Shown: positions 22,612-32,931 of the stretch, piece after piece
Numbering within the stretch: the stretch's first letter is position 1
Layout of the letters: the number at the start of each line of letters is the position of its first letter
Program-made: the position numbers and the translations under genes
Source: Ciborinia camelliae
Taxonomy: Eukaryota; Ascomycota; Leotiomycetes; Helotiales; Sclerotiniaceae
DNA length: 64,000 nucleotides
Assembly (NCBI GenBank): GCA_025890175.1
Contig: JANPYM010000002.1
Coordinates: 4,062,703 to 4,126,702, forward strand
Direction: 5' to 3'
Notes under the pieces: model-generated
Databases searched by the model: none
Told to the model about the DNA's origin: nothing
Seen by the model: only the letters and a program-made list of their open reading frames with translations

Positions 22612-23167
22612 TCGTTTCTTATGTCCACTTCGTAGCAACTTCGGCAGTTATAAACGGTTTAGCCCCCCTTTTAGAGTTCGGCACTCATATTAAACGAAAG
22701 CCAATTCTATTAAGCATAACAATCCAGAAGTTAGCTATTTAGAAATTTTGCTAGAGACCTCTATTGATCCAAATCGACTTCAAAACCTGGCGATTTTATA
22801 ATTTTTCCCCGTTTTGAATCTTTCTAACGCTTATGATTATATCTTCTCATGTATGATTAAAAAAGTTTCCAGTAGCATAGGAACTTTTCTTATAGAACAA
22901 GTTTTACAGCAGGGAAATATACTCGCCTTAACCAATTATAATTCCTATAACCTCCGCAACCTCCGAGTTCTTTAAGATAGAAGGTATCGTATAGAAACCG
23001 AGACTAAAATAAAATAAGCATTGAAAGTATACTTTCCAAGAACGATGATCAAATCTTAACATATCAAGATTCCAATTAAGAATTTTCAATTTCAATCCAT
23101 AATGCTTCTACCTTTAACTAGTCCCTAGGCAATTACAAGATAACTTTAATTGTAATTTTGTATCGTT
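22612..23167. other. AT-rich spacer between two inverted-repeat elements
   Basis: No gene seen; short interrupted frames only. Confidence 0.5.
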
Positions 23168-23175
23168 GAAGCTAG

Positions 23176-23684
23176 TCGGGCTTGGGCACCCGCACCCTAT
23201 CCGGGGTATTTCACCTCTCCGGGTGGTTTACCCTACCCCGTTGGATCCGACCGTTTGGTGGTTACCTTGTGAGACCCGCGGGTATATATCGTGTGATCGA
23301 TCGTCTTATCTCATCGTCTGAAGTTAAGGTTATTCCCAGCTATGATAAAAAAATGAAAGTCATCAGACGGTAGATTCTAGCCCCTACCTTCTTATTCACC
23401 GTTCCCTTCCACTTCTTCCCTCCTTCCCCCCTCGCGTTCGGCTTCGCCTTCGGCTTCCCCTTTCCCCTTCCCCTTCCCCCCTTCGGCTTCCCCTTCCAAG
23501 GTTCCCTTAATTTTGGACAATTATATTAAATGATCACATAATATATACCGGTGCCGCGGGTACCCCGAATACCGAAAGCATTTCACAAAATAGTTACCCT
23601 ACCCTACAGGGGGAAGCATAATGATTAGCCCTTCGGGGCTTACCCCAAACTACCCCGGGTATACCCTACCCTTTGCCCAACCCT
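23176..23684. mobile_element. hAT-like MITE with 8-bp target duplication
   Basis: Flanked by a perfect 8-base direct repeat GAAGCTAG (23168-23175 and 23685-23692). The ends are inverted: TCGGGCTTGGGCA on the left and AGGGTTGGGCA on the right (reverse complement). The arms match further in with CCGGGGTA, then ACCCGCGG with GTATATAT, GTGTGATC/TATGTGATC and TTAAGG. Length 509 bases with no transposase frame. The 8-base duplication and GGGTTGGGC-type ends are typical of hAT superfamily elements. The centre has CTTCCCCTTCC/CGGCTTCGCC low-complexity DNA at 23395-23510. Confidence 0.75.
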
Positions 23685-23805
23685 GAAGCTAGCCCATTGA
23701 GTCATCAAGGTAAGCTCGTGGAAAATAAGATGTAGATCGATCAAGTAGGTCGACCATTTACAATTATCTAGGGATCAAGAAGCATAAGAAAATTGAAGTG
23801 GAAAG

Positions 23806-23812
23806 TATAAAA
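23806..23812 (+). promoter_or_regulatory. TATA box of secreted-protein copy 1
   Basis: TATAAAA 148 bases before the ATG at 23954, with an AAGAATAAC motif at 23841-23849 that recurs upstream of the other two copies. Confidence 0.5.
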
Positions 23813-23953
23813 TTTCATAGATTGTTCATAAAGAAGCATCAAGAATAACATAATCCCTATCACTTCATTTCGCTTCATTTTATTTTACTACATAAAATCA
23901 TCAACCACCAACCATCAATCAACTGTCAACTATCCCTATACACATCAATCAAA

Positions 23954-24334
23954 ATGGTCAAATTCTCCATCATCGCCCTATATCTCCTCGCTAGCGCCAT
24001 CAGTGTGCAAGCTTGCACATATTGTCAGTGCTTATTCCACGACACCGGCAAACATTGCTGTGTATACGAGGTAAAGAATTCCAGTGTTTCATTACCTACT
24101 TAGGTACCTCGGAACTAATTTGATATTTCATTATAATAGGACGCCAATGCCAGCCAAACTGGCAACCTTGATTGCAAAGCCGTTTGCGCCTCCGCTCGTC
24201 GTAGGGATCATACCGAGTGGACTGTCAATGGTGAAAAAAGATATGGAACTGCTTGTGGTACTTCGGGAGACTACAAGTGTGTTAACTGGTGGGAGGCGAA
24301 CAACCGTGTTCAGTGTGCCCATGCTTGGGATTAG
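23954..24334 (+). CDS. small secreted ten-cysteine protein, copy 1
   Basis: Two exons, 23954-24070 and 24140-24334, give 103 residues; the phase-0 intron (69 nt) has GTAAAG and AATAG ends. A signal peptide covers residues 1-20 (MVKFSIIALYLLASAISVQA), cut just before the first Cys. The mature chain of 83 residues has ten Cys at 21, 24, 26, 35, 36, 51, 55, 78, 86 and 98, enough for five disulfides. Shared family motifs are CTYCQCLF, HCCVY, ARRxD and KRYGTAC. I recognise no named family; size, secretion and Cys content are those of effector-like or antimicrobial fungal proteins. The first of three tandem paralogues; a TA-flanked MITE starts 50 bases after its stop. Confidence 0.85.
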
Positions 24335-24383
24335 ATATACGGAGTTTTAGGGGGGTTGTCACTTGGGTGGATGTGGATGTGTA

Positions 24384-25008
24384 CAGTTGAGGACAAGCAA
24401 ACCTCACCGAACAATATTTTTGCCTCGAAATTGTATTTCTTTTGGTGCAAAATATGTAGAATTATAAGCTGATTCTAGTAATATAAAGATATTTTCAAAA
24501 TTCCATCAAAAAAAGCTTCAAAACGCCAAAAACAAAATCCTGAAATCTGAACTATCGTGACGTAATTATTTAATCTTTTGTATTGTGAAAGAGTGAAGGT
24601 TGGTAAATAGATCATATAGTTGGCCTTCTCTATACTGTATATAGATCAACAACAATAATATATAAGATAATATTCATCTAACTTTGTATGGTAGTAAGAT
24701 ATAAGGGTGATGAACTAAAGTCTAGTATATAGTATTGAACTTGATCAAAAAGTATATGAATTAAAGGTTTATTGTATTTTAGAAAAGTGACAATAATAAT
24801 CTACAATTACAATTAAAGGTCTAATATATACAGATTAGAGAATATCATATAATCTCTGTATATATGATTTTCCTGCATAATATATAGTATAAAGAAGGTC
24901 AACTGTATAATCTACCTACCAACCTTCAGTCTTTCACAATATTGTATTAAAAAAAATTGAATTAAATAATAATTTATTTTTTAGGTAAGGTTTGCTTGTC
25001 CTCGACTG
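24384..25008. mobile_element. mimp/pogo-like MITE (CAGT ends, TA flanks)
   Basis: A 625-base element with inverted ends CAGT(T/C)GAGGACAAGCAAACCT(C/T)ACC, 25 bases with two mismatches, each flanked by TA (24382-24383 and 25009-25010). A second, inner pair of inverted arms (about 24562-24650 against 24879-24965) shares TTGTGAAAGA.TGAAGGTTGGTA and GTTG.CCTTCT.TATACT. The left arm carries about 150 extra bases. There is no transposase frame. TA target duplication and ends beginning CAGT are features of Tc1-mariner/pogo-type non-autonomous elements such as Fusarium mimps. It sits between copies 1 and 2 of the secreted-protein genes. Confidence 0.75.
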
Positions 25009-25202
25009 TATGTGGATGGTGGATGGTGGATGTAGATGTCGATCTGGACGTGGATGTGTGTATTTAATAATTACTCGGTAGTTGGTACCTGGAAGGAAAA
25101 TGAGGGTCTGAAAATACCAAAGAAGTAGTGGATCGACCACCTACATTTTCCTGCCATCAACATTAATTAATATACGGAAATTCCAGCATTGAATCACAAA
25201 AG

Positions 25203-25235
25203 TATAAATGAACAGAAAGAATATCACCTATAAAT
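25203..25235 (+). promoter_or_regulatory. TATA-like sites of secreted-protein copy 2
   Basis: TATAAAT occurs at 25203-25209 and 25229-25235, 134-160 bases before the ATG at 25363. AAGAATAAC follows at 25243-25251. Confidence 0.4.
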
Positions 25236-25362
25236 AAGTATTAAGAATAACGCTTCTCGTACGATCTGAAAACCTTCTCTTCACTTCATTTTACTCTCCT
25301 TTCTAAAAACCATCAATCATACCATACCAACCCTACCTCCACACTCATTTTGAATCGCCAAA

Positions 25363-25731
25363 ATGGTCAAACTCTCTACCATCGCTTTATTTCTCCTCAC
25401 TAGCGCTCTCAGTGTAGAAGCTTGTACATATTGCCAATGTCTATTCAAAGATGGCTCCCATTGCTGTGTATTCCAGGTAAATAATTCGAGCGATTCATTA
25501 AGTACCCAATGCTTCCCGAGCTAATTTCATATTTTACAATAGGACTATCATATCGGCAACCTAGATTGCAACGCCTCTTGCGGTGGGGCTCGTCGTAACG
25601 ACGGCATGGTGTTTACTGAAAACAATGAAAAGAGATATGGTACTGCTTGTGCAGCTAATGGAGCATACAAGTGTGCTAGCTTTTTCCACGGGGGGCATCG
25701 TGTTCAGTGTTACGGTGTTTTCAGAAACTAG
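25363..25731 (+). CDS. small secreted ten-cysteine protein, copy 2
   Basis: Two exons, 25363-25476 and 25543-25731, give 100 residues; the intron (66 nt) is phase 0 at the same place as in copies 1 and 3. Signal peptide residues 1-20 (MVKLSTIALFLLTSALSVEA). All ten Cys are conserved, as are CTYCQCLF, HCCVF, ARRND and KRYGTAC. The second exon is shorter than in copy 1 after the splice site (DYHIGNLDC against DANASQTGNLDC), so the loop before the sixth Cys tolerates length change. Downstream is a GGATGTGGATATGGATG tract also present after copies 1 and 3, so the duplicated unit included 3' flank. Function unknown; probably secreted and disulfide-rich. Confidence 0.85.
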
Positions 25732-25930
25732 ATCTACACCGTTCCAGGGTTGTTGCAACTTGGGTGGATGTGGATATGGATGTTGATGTGGATGTGGTTA
25801 TGGTTGTGGATGTGTCTAGCACGAGGGCTAGTACCTTGCAGGAAATTGATCGTCTGAAATGGCTTGGGGAAAACAAGAAGATGGAAATCAACTACTTATC
25901 TTATTATTTATTAAGTTGAACTTAATAAGT

Positions 25931-25944
25931 TATATAAGAATAAC
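25931..25944 (+). promoter_or_regulatory. TATA box and AAGAATAAC motif of secreted-protein copy 3
   Basis: TATATAAGAATAAC, 151 bases before the ATG at 26082; the TATA and AAGAATAAC motifs touch here, whereas they are separated in copies 1 and 2. Confidence 0.4.
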
Positions 25945-26081
25945 ATTTAATCTTATCATTTTTACTTTCACATTCTTTCCACATACTTTTCTTTCTTTCA
26001 TTTTACTTGACCGAAACCATCAAACTATACCTACGGTACCTATCAACCAATCTATCTATACACCCTTTTCGAACCATCAAA

Positions 26082-26525
26082 ATGGTCAAATTCTCTACCA
26101 TCGCTTTGTTCCTCATCTCTATCGTCAGTGTACATGCTTGCACATATTGTCAATGTCTATTCAAAGACACTGGCAAGCATTGTTGTGTCTACAAGGTAAG
26201 ATTAGAATTACATACCCAAATCATTCTAGCGTGTTCCCACCAATCTCCCTTTACCAAAGGCTTACCAAAGGCTTACAACTTTACCTTGCCTCCTTACCTC
26301 TATCCAGAGCTAATTTGATATTTTTTTTATCATACATAGGCCAAAGGTGGCGGCAACCAAGATTGTACATCCGTTTGCTCCCAGGCTCGTCGTAAGGATG
26401 GCACCGTCTGGGATCAAAACCACATCGTGAAATATGGTACTGCGTGTGCGGCCGGTGGTCAATATAAGTGTGCTACTTGGTTCCAACAGCATGGTCGTGT
26501 TAAGTGCGAGCAGGCTCTCTACTAG
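26082..26525 (+). CDS. small secreted ten-cysteine protein, copy 3
   Basis: Two exons, 26082-26195 and 26340-26525, give 99 residues. The phase-0 intron is longer (144 nt) but sits at the conserved position. Signal peptide residues 1-19 (MVKFSTIALFLISIVSVHA). The ten-Cys framework, CTYCQCLF, HCCVY, ARRKD and KYGTAC are conserved; the region between the seventh and eighth Cys is the most variable (GTVWDQNHIV against HTEWTVNGEK in copy 1). The exposed segments differ much more than the signal peptide, which hints at diversifying change, not tested. Last copy of the array; GGATATGGATGTGGATGTG follows its stop. Confidence 0.85.
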
Positions 26526-29091
26526 ACCTACAGCCTGTAGTCTTGTGGTGCTTGCAATTTGGGATGTGGATATGGATGTGGATGTGTCTAATACTAGTAT
26601 CGTGGAGGAAATTGAGCGTTACGTCCCGCCCGGTTTTATGTTATTAGACCTGATTCTATTCTTGCATCCGCTGTACTGTACTCTGCTCTGCTTTGCTCTG
26701 CTCTGTGACGTTTGTTTGTTGTACAGTCGATTAAATCTTTTAACCCCGTTAAAAATCTGTTTATCTACCTATCTACTTACCTATCTAGATATAGGTAGGA
26801 GCTGCAAGTGGTATCCAGTTTTCCTCTCCTATCCTATCATAAAAATAAGAGTAGGGGAGATGTCGAGGCTACCCCGCGTTAGCGTTGGTGAATAGGTACC
26901 TAGCTCTTCAATCTCAGAACAAGCATTTTTGCAATCAGACTATCCTATCCTATACTCCGCAACTGCTGGCCCTGGAACCTTACCCCCTCCGTCGATCAAA
27001 AAAACCGACTTGACACCTCTTTTTGAACACCCTGTTAGACGTCGACCTACCTAACCGCCATTCTACCCTCCTCTACCCTACCTCTTTCATTCTACATGCA
27101 TACATTCAACTCAAAAATTTCCAGCATTGATTTAATCTTATCTACCACCTATCTTATACCACTCACTTCATCTCTCGAATTACACGCATGATGCCTTTCT
27201 ATCCCCCTTCCTCAACCCGAATTTCAATTTTCCACCTTGCAAGAACCTATTCAGAACTACACTGCCTTGCCAGATCAGATCACTGATTAATTATCCTACC
27301 TACCAGTACTTAAATTGATATCGAGCATTAGCATTATTTGGTTAGCCCTAAGTGATACTGTTATGCGTATGGGACCTAAAGGCTAGGCTATATCTAGGTA
27401 TGGTATTGTACTGGAGTATTGAAATTTGTTATTTGTGGATATCCAGCTACACGATAGGTATAGCTCCTCATATTTTCAAAATCAAATCGATTCATGAGAT
27501 TAGGTTCTTTCTTTGCTTCCTTCTCATTACCATCCAATCCAAACTCCATTCATTCTAATCCCAATTCTCCCCCACTCACATATAAGTAATCAATTTCACT
27601 CCCCCTTTCACCTAAAACTCCTGTTCTACCTACCTCTCCAGCTCGCGCCAACTACCTAGCATCTATCTTCTATCTTATTATAGCATCCACTCCATTCAAT
27701 CCATTTACCTTCTCTCCCTCCAAATTCTTCTATTGATAAAAAACCAATCATTCTCAGTAACGGGGGTGGTTGTATCGAGTCACATGAGTACTAGACTAGA
27801 GTAGAATTAGCTTGGGAAGTGGCTTATATGTAGCCTTACTTGAGATCTTCAATCCATATCCCTCATCTCTAAAACAAGTATGTTTTCTCCTACCTACCTC
27901 CCGCAGGCAGAGTGGAGTGGGGTTCTTCTATATTTTGCTATATTCTATTCTATGATTATTCTTCGTCCCGGATGGAGGTGGAGGTAGAGGTGAGTTTGCT
28001 GGGTATATAAGTGAAGATCCTCCCAAGGTAATTCACTAAAAGTCATTCAATATATTCACTGTAAGTACCCTTAGTCATGATTGGAATTATGATATAGCTA
28101 GACCAAAACTAAAACCCTAGCATAGCATACCATTGCATGGCATTGCATAGAATTTCCATTCTTCTTTCCAATAAACCCATCTCAATCCTCAAAACTTATA
28201 ATATTTCTTTGGCACCAAGAAACAAAAACAAAAAGAAAAATGAATTATTCCACTTTTTTCAGTCATGATATTTGTTGGGAGTAATGTATTTTACCTCATA
28301 TCTATGGAGGATACCCAGGATTCAGGAGTCTTCTCGCTAGACCTTACATAGCTAAACATGTTTGTTATACATCATTTCACAACAAACACCCTCAATTCAG
28401 TTCAGTTCCAGTCCAACACCAACACCAACACAAATAATATTGTATGCAATCATATCTCATCCCATTCCAACGAGGATTGAATCTTCTCTCAAGTTCTCTG
28501 CGTATCTCAATACCATTTCACAATTTCTCATTCTCATTTCTTGATCGATCGATCGGTCCACAGATAAAATGCAGATCATCCTTCTCTAATGCATTTCAAA
28601 CCCAATCGTTCATTTCCGATGGTAAGGAGCTTCGTCCTGATATAAATACCTACCTAGACAATAAACCACAATCAAATGCACGGAGCAGAATAGTTTCGAA
28701 AATATACTTCTGTGTAATACGGATATGAATAGGTATCAATATCAAATCACTCTATCGGGGGCTAGAAGGTTACTACAGTTAGATAAGGATACCTGCTAGT
28801 AAACTTAGCAGGCATATCGCATACGTAGAAGAAAAAACAGGCGGAAATTTCCCACTGATTATATGTATAATATTTTTTCTTTCCCACTGGCGGATCATTT
28901 CTTTTATTTTGAGAGTCAAATATATCCATTCCATTTCTCGTCAAAGACTGAAATGTGATTTCATATTATTAGAGTTTAATTGCTACTTTATTTCTATCAA
29001 TAATATTGAGGTGGTCTTTGAGTTTAGCCACTTCATCATCATTCACCTTTGCGTGACAGCGTGACAAGGCTGAAGTTTTGTCTCGTCACAT
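26526..29091. other. 2.6 kb gene-free region
   Basis: AT-rich with CTACC/TATC tracts (for example 26760-26800, 27890-27905) and CTGTACTGTACTCTGCTCTG-like repeats at 26670-26705. The open frames present lack good starts, domains or plausible splice partners. No gene seen. Confidence 0.5.
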
Positions 29092-29859
29092 CTATTTCTT
29101 TTCATCTAGTTCTGCGTAGATATGTATATTAATATTATTGAATTGGATTATCATGAGTGCATAGATCGATTCTGAATTCACCGCGAGTTCTTCTATCTGA
29201 GGTGGGACTAAGATCAATTCATCTACTTTTTTGTAACGGATGCCGTCCACTAGCATGCTAGCCGTTGGTAGCAAGCCCGACAATAAGTAAACCATGGTTG
29301 AGCTACAGTAGACGATGAAAATTAAAGTTACCCATATAAAACCAGCCTAAAGATATATAGCAAGTAGCGATTCCCAATAGAAAATGTCCCTACATGAGCT
29401 AGAGGAAACGAGCAGATTAGATTAGGTTTTCTCTCAACAGTAGCCTATCGCTGCTCTCGAATCCTGCCGGCGGATCAAATCTCCTTTCTTTCTCATAACT
29501 AGCAACATACTCATGCGTCCAAATGATTTGTTTGGGAGACCAGTAGTTCCGGAAGTGTGGAGTATCACCAGAGATTCATTGATCGCTTGAGCGAAGGATT
29601 TCTCAAATGTGAAGTGTGCATATTTTTTTTTTTTTTTGACAAGTAGCTCTTCCCGACTCGGCGCTCGCAGAACTTGATCGTCCAGAGCCATTGAATGATA
29701 CGCATCATCCAAGTCTGGTCCTTCCGGCATGATAATCTTGGTGCAATGGCACATGGTTTCAGGAACCCACCGCGTATCCCGCTTTCCAATTTCCCGAATC
29801 CCAACAACACAAGATGACATACGTGTAAGGTCATCCAGTCGCATAACAAAGCGCCTCAC
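29092..29859 (-). pseudogene. broken adenylate-forming enzyme (NRPS-like/carboxylic acid reductase type)
   Basis: The minus strand carries the ATP-binding core motif SLVILHTSGTTGLP. Immediately after it the frame shifts: the expected continuation (IIWTHEYVASYE, then FDPPAGFESSDRLLL) is in the neighbouring frame at about 29420-29530 and ends at a stop. A third piece in another frame (29092-29295, VDELILVPPQIEELA) fits the segment that follows in intact fungal NRPS-like enzymes. No complete start region or C-terminal carrier/reductase domain is present. A poly-T run at about 29623-29637 encodes a spurious Lys run in the minus frame. This is a fragment decayed by frameshifts, not an unusual gene. 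Confidence 0.65.
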
Positions 29860-31067
29860 CAGTCATCGAAGATCGCAGAGCGCGATGGATCAATCCACCA
29901 GGCCATGCATGCCATGCACCGCAGTTGCCCGATCGAGCGAAATCCAGCATCGAAACTGATTATAGTTAGTTAGTTGACAAAGGAATCACATCTCGACATC
30001 CAGGCTCTCTGGGTTCATCTTTTCCATATGGTGAATTGCATTTATGAGACGTTCTTCTGATGCACCCACGGTTTTGATAGGTTGTTGGTACTTGATGAGT
30101 CGTTCGTTCTGCGGCTAGCCGCTATATTGGGAATTACTCAGTCGGGAATACTGTTAAGAAAGAATCAATCCTAATTTGAGTAGAAGGAGTACGTGTCATA
30201 TTATCGCTTTTGGATGACGAAGGTAGTCCTCTGAGGTTTATGGAAGTACAGTAGGATGTAAGTGGAACCGTCACAATCTAGATCACCGGGAGTTTCTCTC
30301 CTCTCTTATATTGATCGCCAACGCCCTTTTCTGCAATCATTAAATCCGGAGATATATTCTCCACCCCGCTCCTGATGTATACTTCCCGCCATAGAGAGCA
30401 ACCCTCTATTTTCGTTGAACCACTCATCTAACAACCAACAACCGCCGCATTTCCACCCCGAACTCGGAACTTCTCCGTGTGAGCCTTCCGTGGAAACCAG
30501 TTCGTCTGATCATACATACTCATACCCATACCCCACCCGAAACATTCAGAAGAGCCATCCACCTCCTCACTCCAATGTATTCAAACTACAAATACATCCG
30601 GTGCATCGGTCTTCCATCCCAATCCCAGAAATATTCTCTTGCCCCCTCATCCTCTGTCTCGAAATTCTACCCTGCGGAAGATCTATGTTCTGGTATGACC
30701 ACAGCCTTGTCATCTCACCAGCCTGGCGTATTTTGTGAAAGAGTGAGATGCAATGTTGTTAGCCTGTCGGTCTATAATTCGGTAGAAGTCTTCAAGGCCG
30801 GGCTATGGCAAATAATGGGTTTATTTTCCTATTGGGATTCTGGGGGGTGGAGAAATATATTGCAGGGGGGTTGCTTTGAGGATTAAGGCGGAGGAAGGAG
30901 ATTCTGCGCCATCGTGGATTGGTAGGAGGTATAGAAGAATGTGAGAGTGAGATTGGATACTTCAGTTGGAGTCTTTGGTGGTGTGTTATTTGGTTAAAGG
31001 GATGTAGGGTAAAGGTCGCCTAGAGAAGATCGAACGAAATGACAAGAATGACCTCAAAGCATTATAA
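29860..31067. other. gene-free region between the pseudogene and the kelch gene
   Basis: May contain more decayed upstream sequence of the adenylating enzyme, but I could not recognise any. Other frames are short and without motifs. Confidence 0.45.
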
Positions 31068-32931
31068 TCAAACTCTCACATTTCTACTATTAGTAATCCC
31101 AGTTCCATCCATCTCCACCATCACAGCTGTATTCAACTCGGCCATTCCCCTTTGCTCATCCATCTCTGGCCGTGCTCCCGCGTTGAGTTCCGTCACCCAG
31201 CGCTGTTCTTCCATTTCATGCATGCCTGTTGTTTTCGCAGGGAGAACTATAGTAGAACCGGACTTGAAGGCATCGCCATCGACTTCTTGCCCCTTTCGTC
31301 GCCGCAACCACAATAGGTATCCAAGGATAGCTAGAATTGCAAGTACAACGCCGCCCGCTATGCCCCCTGCTATAACACCAACGTTCAACTTATGTGATGT
31401 GTTTGAATTTTCTTCTGATGTCGCTATTGCAGTGTTCGTAGCAGAAGGAATAGAAGCTGAGTTATTAAAGGTTGTAGATGATTCGGTGGTTGTGAGATTA
31501 ATAATTGGCGCCAGACTTGCATTATTGAAAGCTGGGAATCGACTTGATGTATTATAATAATTAGTGATGAGAGCGGGAGGAGTATAAGGTGCCGCATTTG
31601 CATCGTAATTGAAACCCCAGGTCAGTTCCGACATGTCAAATATTCCCAACCCATTCTTCCATGGATCCTGACCATCGTAATCGTTGCCATGTCCTCCTAT
31701 ACTTAGCATTTGCCGCAGTCCGATGACCTGGCAATGATGACTGGTTCGTACTGTGCCTCCCGTAGCTGGAGCTTCAAACCATTGGAAGGCAGGAAGCGTC
31801 AGAATATAAACTTTATCAAGACCAAAGCTGTTGATATCTCCCAAATGAAAACCTCCATATATAAATCTGTGAGCGTTAGAATAGACATTGAATGTCCGAA
31901 GAATATACATACATTTCCCAAGTAGAGTTATCGGAAGAGCCCGCTCCAACTGCGCAAAAGTTTGTCCTCGGAAAGGGAATGCTATCGCCTCCTGCACTCT
32001 GTAAATAGAATTGTTGAGAATGAATATCATAGATGGTAATCTGATTCATGGGAACCGGGTTGCTACCTTTTGTCGATGCTGCTTGAGTGAAAGGCGCATC
32101 TCCACCCAAAAATACAAGAATGCCTTCTTGCCCAAAGATGGGTACGTATAAGCCTTCTCCCCCCGATCCAAAACCTGAGTGCCCACCGAAGACTGTTCCG
32201 CCATAATCTGCACTACTTGAGTTGGTCCATTGTGCTTTCTCAAAATTATACTCCACCATGCCTGTCATTGGCACTGAATTGTTTCCTAGCCCTACAAGCC
32301 CGGGATCGGTTGATCCACCCATGTTGCCACCTAAACTGTAATATGCATTTGGAGTGGCCACCCAAAGTGCGTAAGATGTGGAGGTGAAACCAGAAAACGA
32401 AGCTACGGTAGAGCTTTGATGAATACCACCAGTGTATGGTACCGTCCAATTAATATTCCCTTGATCATTTACAGGAGATGAGTATACTGCTACTGGAGGA
32501 CTGTAATACGACCAACCACCAAACCTGAAGATGGACTTCTGAATTGGATCATACCACATGGTTGGTCTTTTTGTCATCATATCTGCTGCTTTTGGTCCAA
32601 CTCGACTGAAATCAGGATGAGCAAATATTTGGGCGACATAATTAGTTGTATTCCACGACGAAGATAAGTTGATCGAAAAGCTGCACAACACTGTGGAGAG
32701 AGAAATTAGCCAATATATATATATATATATACGAAAAAATGATACTCACGGGGCGAGTTATCTTGGGGAAAGGATTTGCCCCATATCTCACCGCCATCAA
32801 TATACAGCCAATTTCCAACCACAACGGCTAAAATGCGTTAGTATACAATGCATTTATTTGGCTTCATATGACTTACAGCTTTGACCCCACCATTCTATGA
32901 AGTCCGATGGCATCCAAGTGGAAGAAGCCAT
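31068..32931 (-). CDS. kelch-repeat membrane protein
   Basis: Four exons read leftward: 32877-32931, 32750-32827, 31913-32690 and 31068-31866, joined in one frame to 569 residues. Introns are 49, 59 and 46 nt with GTAAGT, GTGAGT and GTATGT donors and TACTAAC/TTCTAAC branch points in the first and third. The extracellular part has kelch-type beta-propeller blades (GNWLYIDGGEIWG, IFRFGGWS, GEGLYVPIFG, WEIFIYGGFH, QMLSIGGHGND) and many N-glycosylation sequons. One membrane span lies at about residues 465-491, followed by basic LRRRKG and a 78-residue cytoplasmic tail. No signal peptide is visible in this first exon; a further 5' exon may be missing, as fungal relatives often start with one. Likely a surface protein; ligand unknown. 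Confidence 0.8.

Noticed and set aside
23182..23373. ORF inside the hAT-like element as a possible transposase remnant
   Set aside because: 63 residues from terminal-repeat sequence with no transposase motif.
31039..31557. Plus-strand ORF of 172 residues
   Set aside because: Shadow of the kelch gene's last exon; the minus frame has the membrane span and consistent splice joins.
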